Assembly (NCBI GenBank): GCA_947396885.1
Contig: OX377205.1
Coordinates: 76,046,969 to 76,110,968 of the forward strand
Length of the DNA: 64,000 nt
Direction: 5' to 3'
DNA from: Heligmosomoides polygyrus polygyrus
Taxonomy: Eukaryota; Nematoda; Chromadorea; Rhabditida; Heligmosomidae
A model generated the notes under the pieces. That model worked only from the letters and a program-made list of their open reading frames with translations, ran no database searches and was not told the DNA's origin. The position numbers and the translations under genes were made by a program. Shown here one piece after another: positions 33,285 through 43,313 of this stretch (the stretch's first letter is position 1; every line of letters begins with the position of its first letter).

Positions 33285-33810
33285 TAGACTTACACCCTTC
33301 CATGTTCTAGTTCAATTTGCCATCATTTGAAATTGTTTATTTTAAATCTTGTCACTCTTGTCAAAAATATGAACTGAAACGCCCCCCTCTACACTCAGAT
33401 AGATCCTGAATTTATCGTCTACCAGTCTTTCAAAACATATCCCGCCAGGGCATGCACGTATATACGAATTAGGGTATGTCCAACAGCAGCGGGGGGTCAC
33501 CTGATTCACTCACAAAAATAGTGGTAGGAATAGAAACCATGCAAAAATACAAAAATGCTTACCTTAGCTCTCTAATCCTGATAAATGGTCGAACGGATGC
33601 CTAAAACTGCACTCCTTGTTGAGAGGAGAAGAGTAAAGAAACACAGTAGAAAAACGGAACAAACTCAAAACAATTAATTGTCTCACGGTCAGGGTGTCGA
33701 TGCACGCACGTCTGAGCCAGGAATCGAGTATAAACATGAAGTGATAATAGGCAGTGAATAATAGGCTGTGCTGACCCGAAAGCGTCAGAGGATTTGTTGA
33801 CTTAAACGAG
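33285..33810. other. No feature seen
   Basis: A TIR-like fragment AGATAGATCCTGA at about 33400 resembles 59085. Otherwise nothing is recognised. Confidence 0.35.
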
Positions 33811-33812
33811 AG

Positions 33813-34785
33813 TCAGATGGGCCTTCCCAATTGGAGTTGCAGCATATTAGTCATATTAATCTGAATAGATTGTTGATGACACAATGTGAAGTCGTCAATA
33901 AGGCATACAAGGTAATGTGTATCATTCAGGCATCCAAAAGTCCTAAGGGCTCCAAAAAAAGCACCAAAGGATCGATTGAGTACGACTTCCCATTTATTGT
34001 CGGGATTTCGAGAGCGATCCAGTTCTGCTGCTGCCTTTTGCAAGTGAGATGATTACTTCAATCACAGTGTTACAATGTTGAATGTTAATGAGGTTGCATA
34101 AAGATATAGAGTAAGGTATTGGCGCCTTTGTCCATTAAGACCTTATAAGAATAGATTGCATGGTTGTACAAGGTCTAGATTACAGAGAGGAAAGGGGATT
34201 CTTGGAGCAGTAGCTAGCTAACTTATATCAGCTGGTTTACCTTGAGTAAGGGCTGCCACCAATAAAATATTATCAGTGACATTTATATTGGTAAAGGCCT
34301 AGCGAGGAATCCATGCTGCGCAAGTGGTATGGGATGAAATTTACGGATCAATGAAAGGAGCCCATCCTTTATGACCCTTCCATTGACCTTAATGACAGTG
34401 GGTGTAGTACTTATAGGACGGTATTCACATATTAAACTGGGGTTGTCAACTTTTGATATGGCTGGGACTAAAGCATACTTCGAAATCCATGGCACTCCTC
34501 TCCATAAAATAGGGAAATCTTGAAGATATGTGTCAGAGGCTTAGAGATAGCAGGGACACAATTCTTTACAATAGCTGGAATTCTGGCATAGGGTTCAATG
34601 GTAGGTAGTTTGATACGCTTAAGAATACTGCAAACTTCTGTAGTGATGACAGAGGCCTCCAGTCCATAGAGTGTGCTGGTAGTCGGGTTGACATGATGAC
34701 CAGGAATCTCGCTGACAACTTTGGAAAGAAAAACGCTGAAATTTACCACAGTATTTGTCTTCGAAAAATGCACTATAAAGCGCAA
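33813..34785 (-). pseudogene. LINE reverse transcriptase fragment (minus)
   Basis: Frames at 34468-34785 (SILKRIKLPTIEPYARIPA, PLTHIFKISLF) and 34283-34495 (YALVPAISKVDNPS, YRPISTTPTVIKV, FHPIPLAQHGFLA) contain the RT fingers and palm approach motifs (YRPIS, QHGF). The frame at 33813-34043 may be a decayed continuation but is not recognised. Frameshifts and stops are present. Confidence 0.7.
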
Positions 34786-35990
34786 TGGTTGTTCGATGGA
34801 ATAGAAATTTGCTTATTGAAATTAGTTCTGTTTCGAGTATAGGTATAATTCACTAGATGCAAGAAAAGTTGCGTTCGTTGAACTTCAAAAATCTCTCAAG
34901 ATGGAACCCTATATCAAAACGCACTTTGTTGAACAACGGGTTGCCGAAAGAAAAAAGCTGAACTTGAAAGTATGCGCTGCTTTTGTGCCATCAAATTTAG
35001 TAGGTGTGTTGAGAAATTAAGGGTAGGCAGTCTTCATATCCTGAAGTGAGCGGACATGGCAAGCAAGTCATACACAACAGGACAGAATCTTCGTTAGAGG
35101 TCACCAGTTGATTTGTATCCCTCGAAGACGTTAAATTAACCAACGCTTTCAAAGCATTTGATACGTGAGCTGTAATAAACTAGCGGCTCAGTTTATTGGA
35201 GTGAAGAAGACGTGGTCGGAAGCACAGTCCCGTGGTGGAAATGAAGTGCATAAGGCTTGTTTTCTATACGAGTTTATCTGGTTATTGGGCAAGACGAATT
35301 GATATATGAACATTCGAAGTTGGATGGGAGGAGTAGATTATATTACATTCAGAGTGCATTGAAAAGTTATAATAGAACTACAAACATAGCATGGATGATG
35401 ACTTACGATAAGCAGGAGGAAGAGGAAGAGGAAGAGGAAGATTAGGAGGGAGCCCGAGCTCGTTTTAAGAGGAGGAGACCGCCAGGCGTTTTCCCGGCCT
35501 CCTCTTTTATAGCCGCCTCCTGGAGGGCGGCACAGTGACTGCCATGAATGGTTAATAGACTTGGAGGACCCTGGTAAGAGTGGGCGGAGATCGCTGGGCT
35601 CCCAAAGAATGTAAGCTTGGTGTCTGGTGCACGGTCACCACAGAGCCATCGATTTAATTAAGACAGACACCGTTAAGGAGTATAATACACTACTGGGGAC
35701 GTTTGAGTTAAGCCCCACTGTGATCAGAGTTGGACAAAGGAGACGTATAGAAAAGTAGTAAGGATGTATAGTATACAAAAAGTAGTAAGGATGATACAAA
35801 CATGATACATGTACCAAACATCTGTCCGTGTCGAAATGTATTATCTAAATGTTTCGATACCTTGACAAGCAGTAAAGATCTTTAAGGTCACTAAGCAAAA
35901 GGGTATCAGGGTGCTCCGAAGAAGAATAAGTCCTAATTGTTTCAGTTTATTATCATCCGAACTGAGGGCATTGGAAGGTCGATACACCAG
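34786..35990. other. Mostly featureless; RTE-like tail at 35390-35445
   Basis: A GAGGAA-rich microsatellite follows TTACGATAAGCAG, which reads like the RDKQ-type end of RTE proteins and their purine tails. The rest shows no exon. Confidence 0.4.
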
Positions 35991-35999
35991 TATAAGTCT

Positions 36000-36065
36000 G
36001 GTGCCAGATTCGCCAACCGCTTACCGCCCTATAACGGTGAAAATACCGCCAAACTCCCTGACATG
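36000..36065. repeat. Partial copy of the GGCCAGATTC TIR element
   Basis: TGGTGCCAGATTCGCCAACC and AACGGTGAAAATACCGCC match the left end of the element at 57161. No right end was found. Confidence 0.6.
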
Positions 36066-36489
36066 ACACTCATCTGCATTCATTCATTTTAAACGGTTGA
36101 CCAATCTGGGCCATGAATACAGAGCAATTGTAAAACATCTCTAAACAGGACATCAGCTTGAGTAGAAAACTCAAATTCAGTTTTTGTTGTGGGTAAAAGT
36201 CGCTGATAAGTGCGCAGTACATTCTGCCTCCCTTCCTTCCAGGTCAGTCAAAGCGAAGAACACTGGGAAAGATGGGAAACTATTTCAGGGTCCTTCATTT
36301 TCAGAGAAAGCCAAGTCTCATCATCACTGATAAAAACAGTACTGGATTTGTTGTGTGATAAGAATTTATGAAGAAATGCAACTTACTGAAAACGTTGGAG
36401 CATTTAGCAAATAACAGGACAGGAAGTCACTTTTACCGGGCCAACTTGTAGTTTTCCCAAGCTTCTTTTAGGAAGCTACGATATGTGTT

Positions 36490-37000
36490 TCAACTCGTTG
36501 CGGAATACAACCCACTCCTGTTGTCCAAGACCCACATTCTATCCTTTGCCATCTGCCTCAGTTCGAAGTCTCGCTTACGTCCATCGTCCGTCATGCTGCA
36601 GACTTTTCCAAGCGCGTCTTTTTCACAGTAGGTGTGCAATGGTTCGCACAAATGGGTAGTAATGGGGAGCGGTGCATTAAGCAGTCGGGGGCGGCGCGGA
36701 TCAGGTTTTTCCATCCGGAAAAGTTCAACTGGCTTATGGTCAACCTTAAATGTACTAATTAGATTACACACCTTGAAGTCCAGGTCGATTTGACACTCAT
36801 ACAGTGATAGATTACCATGAGACGTCTTAATCCGATACAACAATACGAGAGTTTTTCGGTTTTCCCAACTTTCGTTCATCCAGTTAAGACCATTTCACAG
36901 GCAGCAAGAAGCACCTCACCGATGAGGAGATCGTTATTATGCTCAAGTATCTTGGGATCTCCGAGAGAGACATCTGGCACTGATTTAGGAAGAAAGGGTA
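36490..37000 (-). pseudogene. CR1-like ORF1 fragment
   Basis: The minus strand reads DHKPVELFRMEKPDPRRPRL and a following basic region, matching the (L/V)YRMGKP...RPRL signature of CR1 ORF1 proteins. Upstream, the frame LEHNNDLLIGEV suggests the coiled N-terminal part. No endonuclease or RT follows on the minus strand. Confidence 0.55.
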
Positions 37001-37278
37001 GGATCTAAAGCAATAGATGTGCGTTGAGGCACGACAGAACTGCTTACGCGAGAGTTATCCCTTCTAGAGAAATAAAGAAACTTTTCTCAAATTTTATGTA
37101 GGAATTTAGGTTCCTCCATTTCTAAGCTTCCACATAGTTCTGAGCGCAGATAGTGCACCGAATATCCTTCTGCAACTACATCTCATCATGAAATCGGAGA
37201 TTAGATCACAGAGTTGCCAATGAAACTGATGGGAGCGAACGTATGATTAATCGATGACGGTGTAATTCATAGTCCACC

Positions 37279-37467
37279 GTGTCAGCCAAGGGAAAACGCA
37301 AGCAACCTAAAAACGACTCCAACTTCACGCCAATCGCATCAGACGTGCCTGCGGCATGTTTTCGTATTGCCGCACTCAAGTACTCAACGCGCACTCGCCC
37401 GGGTCAAGTCGTGTCCTATGAAGACTTTTTGATCGGGTTGGCTGATTTGGCCGGGTTGGCCGCTTAG
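37279..37467 (+). CDS. Unrecognised 62-codon open frame
   Basis: The frame starts GTG and reads SAKGKRKQPKNDSNFTPIA and YEDFLIGLADLAGL, with even codon use. The minus strand is open too. No splice partner or family was recognised, so it may be host, LINE-derived or chance. Confidence 0.2.
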   Translation: MSAKGKRKQPKNDSNFTPIASDVPAACFRIAALKYSTRTRPGQVVSYEDFLIGLADLAGLAA

Positions 37468-38356
37468 GTTGGATCTGGTGGATCTTAACAGAACTTCTAT
37501 TCTATTTTGACGTAGGGCTAAGCACTCACCCGATCCAAATCGTCGTCATCCGATCCGGTTGCTAGAGTAAGCAGTCGAAACGAGCAGCCAGAATAGTCCA
37601 CTCGTAGTCGCAGAGGATGAATAAGCCGATCCACCAACCGGTGCCAAAGTCGAAACAGCGGAAATCGCCGTCGAAGCTGAATAAGCCGCAGAAGACGTCA
37701 AGAAGTCGGAGAGTTCCTTAAGAATCGGGCTTTTCGAAATTCGGTGCTCACCGCTGCGCCGTCACCGTTTTCACTCGGGACCCCTCTTCGTTGGCCGCTC
37801 TCCTTGCTTTTGAATTTGTGTTGGAGCACCCTTGCTCTCCGTTGTCCTAGTCGCGGACCCAGTGGCCTGTCAGTTTTGCCATTCAATTTTTAGTAAAAGC
37901 TCAGCAATTGTTAAAAGCAGGTCACGCTAGCCGTGACATGTCCTTTTATTGATTGGTTTATTATTTTGACGATCCATCGATTTCAATGGCGCTAGCCAAT
38001 GAGCAGCCTCCCCCTCATTCGACTAGCACGTTCTCTAGTGTATATGTAGACCTTTTCTGTGACCAGCTTTGCTAATATTTATTGATTCATTGATTTATTG
38101 ATTTACTGCACATGTTTGTGCGCTATACAAGAAAAGGAGCATGATAGAAAAAACATTTAACAAACTTGTGTTTCTCGATTCCATGATTGTCTCTGATGCA
38201 AAATTCAATGAATCGTAGCGTCGCAGCAAAACAAGCTCTCAATTGCAAAAATGGAATGGAGAGACTTTGGAGGGCAAATTATGATAAGGATATTGAGATA
38301 AGGATGATGAAGTTGTGATGTGTTAATGCTTATAGCTGCTTATGATATACTCCCAG

Positions 38357-38436
38357 TCTGGGACGACCGGCATGTTCAGCTTCGTCTACTACAATGTCTT
38401 GTGCGCAATGTATACTATTCATATCTTCAGAAGATG
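38357..38436 (+). CDS. Candidate exon upstream of membrane-gene copy P
   Basis: The acceptor TACTCCCAG and the donor GATG|GTAAGC bound 80 nt. One frame reads GMFSFVYYNVLCAMYTIHIF (membrane-like) and another reads WDDRHVQLRLLQCLVRN. Its position about 1.9 kb upstream on the same strand would suit an earlier exon of copy P, but no homologue was found near copy M. Confidence 0.3.
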
Positions 38437-38534
38437 GTAAGCCTCCCTTTGCTTACGTGGAGCCGAAATCAGTTTTCACCAAACGCAGTAGTGTTGTGAA
38501 TGAGCATGTTTTATCCAAAGGAAAAACACTCTTA

Positions 38535-38827
38535 AGGCCTCAGCGCACTTTTGCGGCAACGCAGCACCCGTCAGGTAGCAAAACTGGAGGCACTCATACT
38601 CAGCTTTGTCACCCTTCTCCATCGCCAATGCGCTTTCGTTATCATTATCATCATCACATCATTATCAGCTTCCATGGCAAAGCGGCTGCAGTGACAATAA
38701 TGCCTTGAATAATTATTGCCATAGTCGCGTTGGCGGCACTTCAGCTGCTAGCTCTGCGTCTCTGCCCGACACTTATAGATACTAATAGATAGAGCTGCCG
38801 CGTTGCCTCAAAAGTGTGCGGAGGCCT
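38535..38827. mobile_element. GC-rich fold-back MITE, copy at 38.5 kb
   Basis: The left end AGGCCTCAGCGCACTTTTGC and the right end AAAGTGTGCGGAGGCCT are inverted and match the 28893 family. The interior is diverged and shows TTATCATTATCATCATC repeats. Confidence 0.85.
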
Positions 38828-38999
38828 TTTCTGACGCGAATGTAGAAAAGAAATCGAGCCTCAAATAAGTTAGAAGCATCTCAAGACGCAAAACGGGCTT
38901 GAGGGAGGGGGGCTTTCCACGAAACAAGCACACAGTCACATACATATAGATGTAAATAATCTAAAGGCACTGACCTATGCCCGGAAGAAGCACAACAAG

Positions 39000-39125
39000 G
39001 TGCAATGCGCGGAAGAAGGGAATAACCCATGGACTTCCACCTAGCAGAACGTAGTAGTCGGATATGGTGAAATTACCTTTATTGTACACTACTTGACGTG
39101 TACCTGAAGTGCAGCAAATTGTCCT
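39000..39125 (+). repeat. Dispersed repeat, partner at 27440-27590
   Basis: Same order of segments as the partner (GCGCGGAAGAAGGG, AGAACGTAGTAGTCGGATA, TTGTACACTACTTGACG). Confidence 0.6.
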
Positions 39126-39129
39126 CCCT

Positions 39130-40310
39130 CCACCACCAGTCCTCTCCTAGCTTAATTTTTTGAAATAAAGCTGTTGAAAAACGGAAAACCATAACAAAAC
39201 GACATTTTATGCCACAACAGGCCAGCGCTTCCATACGAAATCTTGGCTTCGCGCGATGCGTTTCGATTTACGGGCTAATCTTCCCTGCGAGCGTGGTATG
39301 CGCTGAGGCTGTCGTCGCTGTGAATGAGTTGCCCAGAGGCCCGTCAAGCCTGTCATGCCAGGTGAGCGATTGAATGAGCAACAATTTGTGTCGGGACCGT
39401 ATGAAACTCTGTGGAGAGAGAACACGCGCATGCCGTTTATGCGCTCTGTCGCTAGCGGCGTGTCACAGTATCGCTTGTGCCCCTCATCACTAGCGATGCC
39501 AGCTCATCGCTGAGCTCAGCAGAGCACCGGCTCGCATCACTAGCGACGCTAGCTCGTTACCCTCCCCTTTTCCATATTATTTCTCCTTTCTTATTTTCCT
39601 ATTTTTCTTTATCGCTCTTCGCTGTGACCGTCGCTTCGCTCGGATGAGTGATGGCGTACCATAGGCCTCACGGTCGCCGTTTTCGTTGAGTAGCGCCGCC
39701 TCCTTGTATCCCACCTACTAACGCTGGTGGGCATTTTTTAAATTTGTGTTTTGTTGGTTTGTTTTCACGATTCGTCTACCAGGAATACACTATTTTGCAT
39801 CTCGGATGGAAATGCCGGAAGTCCATTTCTCCCTCTCCTCCACGAACCCTTGTTGCACCATGTTGCAGTTCTGGAATGCACATGCAATGTAAATTGTCGA
39901 CCCTTCCGGTCCTTAAAAGCCGAGGTCCTCACTCGATCTGTAAGACTCGTTACGCGTGGACGTGGGCCTCCTCTTTGTACACCACGTAAGGACATCCATT
40001 TTCATGAGCGCAACGATATGGGTCAAAGGATTACGACGAGTATACTAGTCTTGTGGTTTGGGTAGCTTTCAGACGGTATCAAATTGGCGCTCCACCGTAC
40101 AGTAAAATTGAAATCGTTCGGTTCAAGCCGGGGTTGTCGACGGCATCACGATGGCCACTTCTCAAGGCTTCTTCGAGTTTGATTCCTATTTAGAAGTATC
40201 ACTGGGACCTAACGCCATTAAACTGTAGAGAATCCTTCAGTCCTTACATGTCTAAACAAACAAATCCTATTATTCTCTTACAAATAATAAAAAGGGTCTG
40301 GCCCATTTTA
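39130..40310. other. No confirmed gene; possible weak exons
   Basis: A repeated CATCACTAGCGATGC-type segment occurs at about 39485-39550. A frame ending ARGRGPPLC-like before a GTAAGG donor (39850-39985), and a frame after a strong TAGCTTTCAG acceptor at 40071 (YQIGAPPYSKIEIVRFKPG), could be upstream exons of copy P. I could not fix frames or phases. Confidence 0.3.
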
Positions 40311-40311
40311 G

Positions 40312-40394
40312 GTACTACAACATCGATGGTCGCTTCGACTTGCGCCAGTTAATGCGTGAGCCGGAAAACACTGTCAAGATCCAGTATTCCATTG
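40312..40394 (+). CDS. Penultimate exon of membrane-protein gene, copy P
   Basis: The nematode-style acceptor CCCATTTTAG opens 83 nt encoding YYNIDGRFDLRQLMREPENT and then KIQYSI, ending at the donor ATTG|GTGGGT. Length and phase equal those of copy M's exon (23167-23249), and the NIDGRFD-R-(M/V)RE motif is shared. The 49-nt intron to the last exon is typical for nematodes. The function is unknown. Confidence 0.75.
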
Positions 40395-40443
40395 GTGGGT
40401 GCTCCATGAACCGTCAGTCTCGAGCTCTAATGATGCATTTCAG

Positions 40444-40607
40444 CCCTGTTCACGCCATCCGTGCTGAGCATACTTTTGTTCGTCTTGGTGCATCATCAGT
40501 ACGGCGCAATTAAGTTCTTCTGGGCTCTCACGTGTATAACGCAGATAGTACTCGCCTATGGACTCGCATGCCTTGAGGCGTACGAAGTGCTCGTCAAAGG
40601 AAATTAG
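40444..40607 (+). CDS. Terminal exon of membrane-protein gene, copy P
   Basis: The acceptor ATGCATTTCAG is followed by 164 nt in phase 1, encoding LFTPSVLSILLFVLV, then FWALTCITQIVLAYGLACL and a tail EAYEVLVKGN before TAG. The two helices and the tail align with copy M (TPSV, W.L.C..QI, EFYEVFIKGY). Exon length and phase are the same as in copy M. No stop or frameshift is seen in these two exons. Confidence 0.78.
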
Positions 40608-41520
40608 TCATACAGCTAAAGCAAAATCACCTTACAAAAGCTAATACTACATCGTTTTCGTGAAATAAACAAGTTGGAAACGGTTGCACATAATGCTGCA
40701 CCTCAGCACCTAACATTGGGTAGATATATAAATAAAATTAAATTCGGCGCAATATGGCTCGGTGGGGTGTCGCCTCCAAACAGATTCAAATATGTATATA
40801 ACGTCAAAAAAACCTATGCTGAATGCAGAGGAGCAACGGAACAATAAAAAAACACTAACCTGCTCTTCTGTCATGCGTCGGTGACCTGCATTCTAGTTGG
40901 GGGGAGGAATACTAAGTTTTAACTGAATTGAAAGTAGAAACACAAGATTTACCCTACAAAAACTAGAATTACACGGACAGCAGAGAAAGTTGGCTAAAAA
41001 ACGACTAAAAGAAAGAATAAAGAAAAAAGCTCGATAAGGCACCGGGCTAGAGTGTGTCGCCGCATCGATCTGGCGACATCCGCCCTGTTCAAGCTCGCCA
41101 GCGAGTGCGTCGTTCGTTATCGTTTATTCTCTCGAATCTGTGTTTGCCAGACGTTACATATGTTGCTAGGTTCATTCTCGATAGAGGGACACCGAATAAC
41201 GTCGGAAGGAAGGCCGGCGAATCTGTTTGGAAGTGACTCCCCCGAGCCACATTGCGCCTTAAATTCTTCGGAAATGACCCATATAACTGTCAATAAACAT
41301 TTCTCAGAGATCTTAGAAAGATTCTTAGAAAAAATCTTATTCTTAGAATCATCTGGGCTCCAGGGTAGGTAAATTGGTACTGGACTTACCTGGTTTTTTC
41401 TTTCTTTCACATTTTCTGAAGTTGTTTGCAACATAAGAGACAAATTAACATTGAAATCCATCAATTTTCTCGATGGGAGTTGTACTAAAGTCCTTCTGGA
41501 GAGGGGAGGGGGGAGTTGAA
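40608..41520. other. No confirmed gene; unrecognised frame at 41052-41372
   Basis: The 106-codon plus frame (IDLATSALFKLASECVV) has no start context, splice signals or clear family. A faint resemblance to BEL/Pao integrase wording is not enough to call it. Confidence 0.3.
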
Positions 41521-42990
41521 CTCACGGTCTGTGGAAGGATTCATCAACGGCTTCGAGAGATATGGTGAAATGTTGTGAATAATCAGGTGAATGGTTGCAG
41601 TGAATGACAAGCGACTTCTGAGGAATCTGGAGGAGAATTACGTGAGTTGGGAGAGCAATCCTAGTACCAAAGTTGTACAATATCTCATTCATCTGCATCA
41701 TCTTGAAAAGGCATGATGGTGCATATATGGACACTTATGGTCAGCAGTCAGTAGCTTGAAGCGCAAAGACGTGCGATCATGATCTTCTTTACTTTCCGTC
41801 GGAATTCCGCTTGGCTCGACACTTTGTTTACTAGTGACGAAAAGTGAGGTCTTTACGTAAATCACCCACGAAGGAACAGGGGAATCGGACGTGGAGAAAC
41901 TGAGATATCAACACCAAACGCAGCAGAACTGATGTTCTCACAGGTAGCTCAAAGGTGTTGGCCCACTCCATCTAATTGTTGATGGACTGAGATAAAGCTT
42001 GCTAGGCAAGAGCCTTATTGTTATCATTGTAAGCCTTGTAGATCTTTATTTCATCAGCATACACTTGCATTGTCACACAGGGGCCGTAACCAGACCAGGA
42101 GGAAGATTACAAACACATTTTATATAAGGAAAAATCATAGAAAATACGCCTCCCTGGGCGCCCTACTTGTACAATCATAACATCTTGAGAAGGAATTTCC
42201 TACCTCAGCACGCATATGTCTACCGCTCAAATAAGAGCGAATCCATGCTAGAAAGGATCCCTAATGCCCTTTTGAAAAAGTTTTGCTAGAGGTTTCTTGT
42301 GACATACTTTATCAAAAGTCTTTGGCAAATCGAAGTAAATGACATCCACATAATTATCGTTATTTATTGCAAAATTCCAACCACAAACGGAGACCGACAG
42401 TTGCTGGCCGTAGAAGCACGAGCAATGAAACTGCTGTTGGGCAGGAATAAATCTGCCTTTGAATATATGTGAGATCAGCTTATCCAGTAATATTTTTATC
42501 GGACGAAACGAAGGAAGTAAAAAAAACTTTGGCCTCTTTGGAGTTGCAGTTATAAAGGACTCTTTCCAAATTTCGGGAACCTCACTATAAATCAGAAAAC
42601 TTTGAAAATCATAGATAAAGACTTATAAAGCGAACGTGCACATGTCTTCAAGGCAATATGCGGAATGCCATCGAAAGGTGCTGATGTAGAGCATCTTAGC
42701 CCCTCCATTACCCTTAGTACATCTCTTGCCTGTATGGTAATCGTTTATACTATCTGCGCGATCAAATTATTAGTCGTGTCCGATCGCTCAATTAAACTGG
42801 AAGAATTAGGTTCTTCTTCTGAAGCTGAAGTGAAAACTGAGGCGAAATAGTTGGCGAATGCTTCTGCCTTTTCAACATCAGCCGTATAAAGAATACCGCT
42901 GTCGTACAATACCGCCCGCGTCGCATGGTCAAAAAAAAACGGTTTGCGACGGAAAAATCCGTCGCAAACCGTCGCATGCTTATAACTCCT
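41520..42990 (-). pseudogene. CR1-like reverse transcriptase remnant
   Basis: On the minus strand, frames across 42300-42360 read VDVIYFDLPKTFDKVCHK, the RT palm motif. The upstream region 42700-42990 gives the finger segment (GILY.AD, EAFA-type text in shifting frames). Its order and strand suggest it belongs to the same original element as the endonuclease at 46150-46721. Confidence 0.65.
42928..42970. mobile_element. 43-bp hairpin insertion with 8-bp duplication
   Basis: GTCGCATG occurs at both 42920-42927 and 42971-42978, immediately flanking 43 bases that end in a perfect 13-bp stem (GGTTTGCGACGGA, loop AAAA, and complement). The host is the CR1-like remnant, so both copies of the 8-mer are most simply a target duplication. 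Confidence 0.75.
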
Positions 42991-43313
42991 TTAATCTTGA
43001 GTTTTTTCAGAAACTGTTAGCACCATTCGATTCGTCTCATCGAGATCTACAAAACCTTGTATAAAACTTTACCAGGCCACGGCGTTTTCGCTGTGGGTGG
43101 CCTAAAAAAATAACTGCAGCATGCTTTTGCGATTGGAGCATCTTATTTTCCAGGACGTGCATGTGACGTGCAATGTTTTCGGAGTATCTCAAACAGGGCA
43201 TGCGTTGTCAGTGCTCTGTCATGCCTGGAATGTTCCGAGAGTACGCCGTGCACAATGCATATAAGATCGAACCTATCAATCGAATGGGCGGAAGCATGTC
43301 CACTGGGTTTCTT

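Noticed and set aside
36898..36982. Plus-strand terminal exon reading KKHLTDEEIVIMLKYLG after an acceptor TTTCACAG
   Set aside because: The opposite strand carries the CR1 ORF1 N-terminal region across the same bases, with the expected downstream ORF1 signature, so the plus frame is more likely its shadow.
41052..41372. BEL/Pao integrase fragment
   Set aside because: Only a vague resemblance around IDLATSALFKLA; no catalytic motif is present in one frame.
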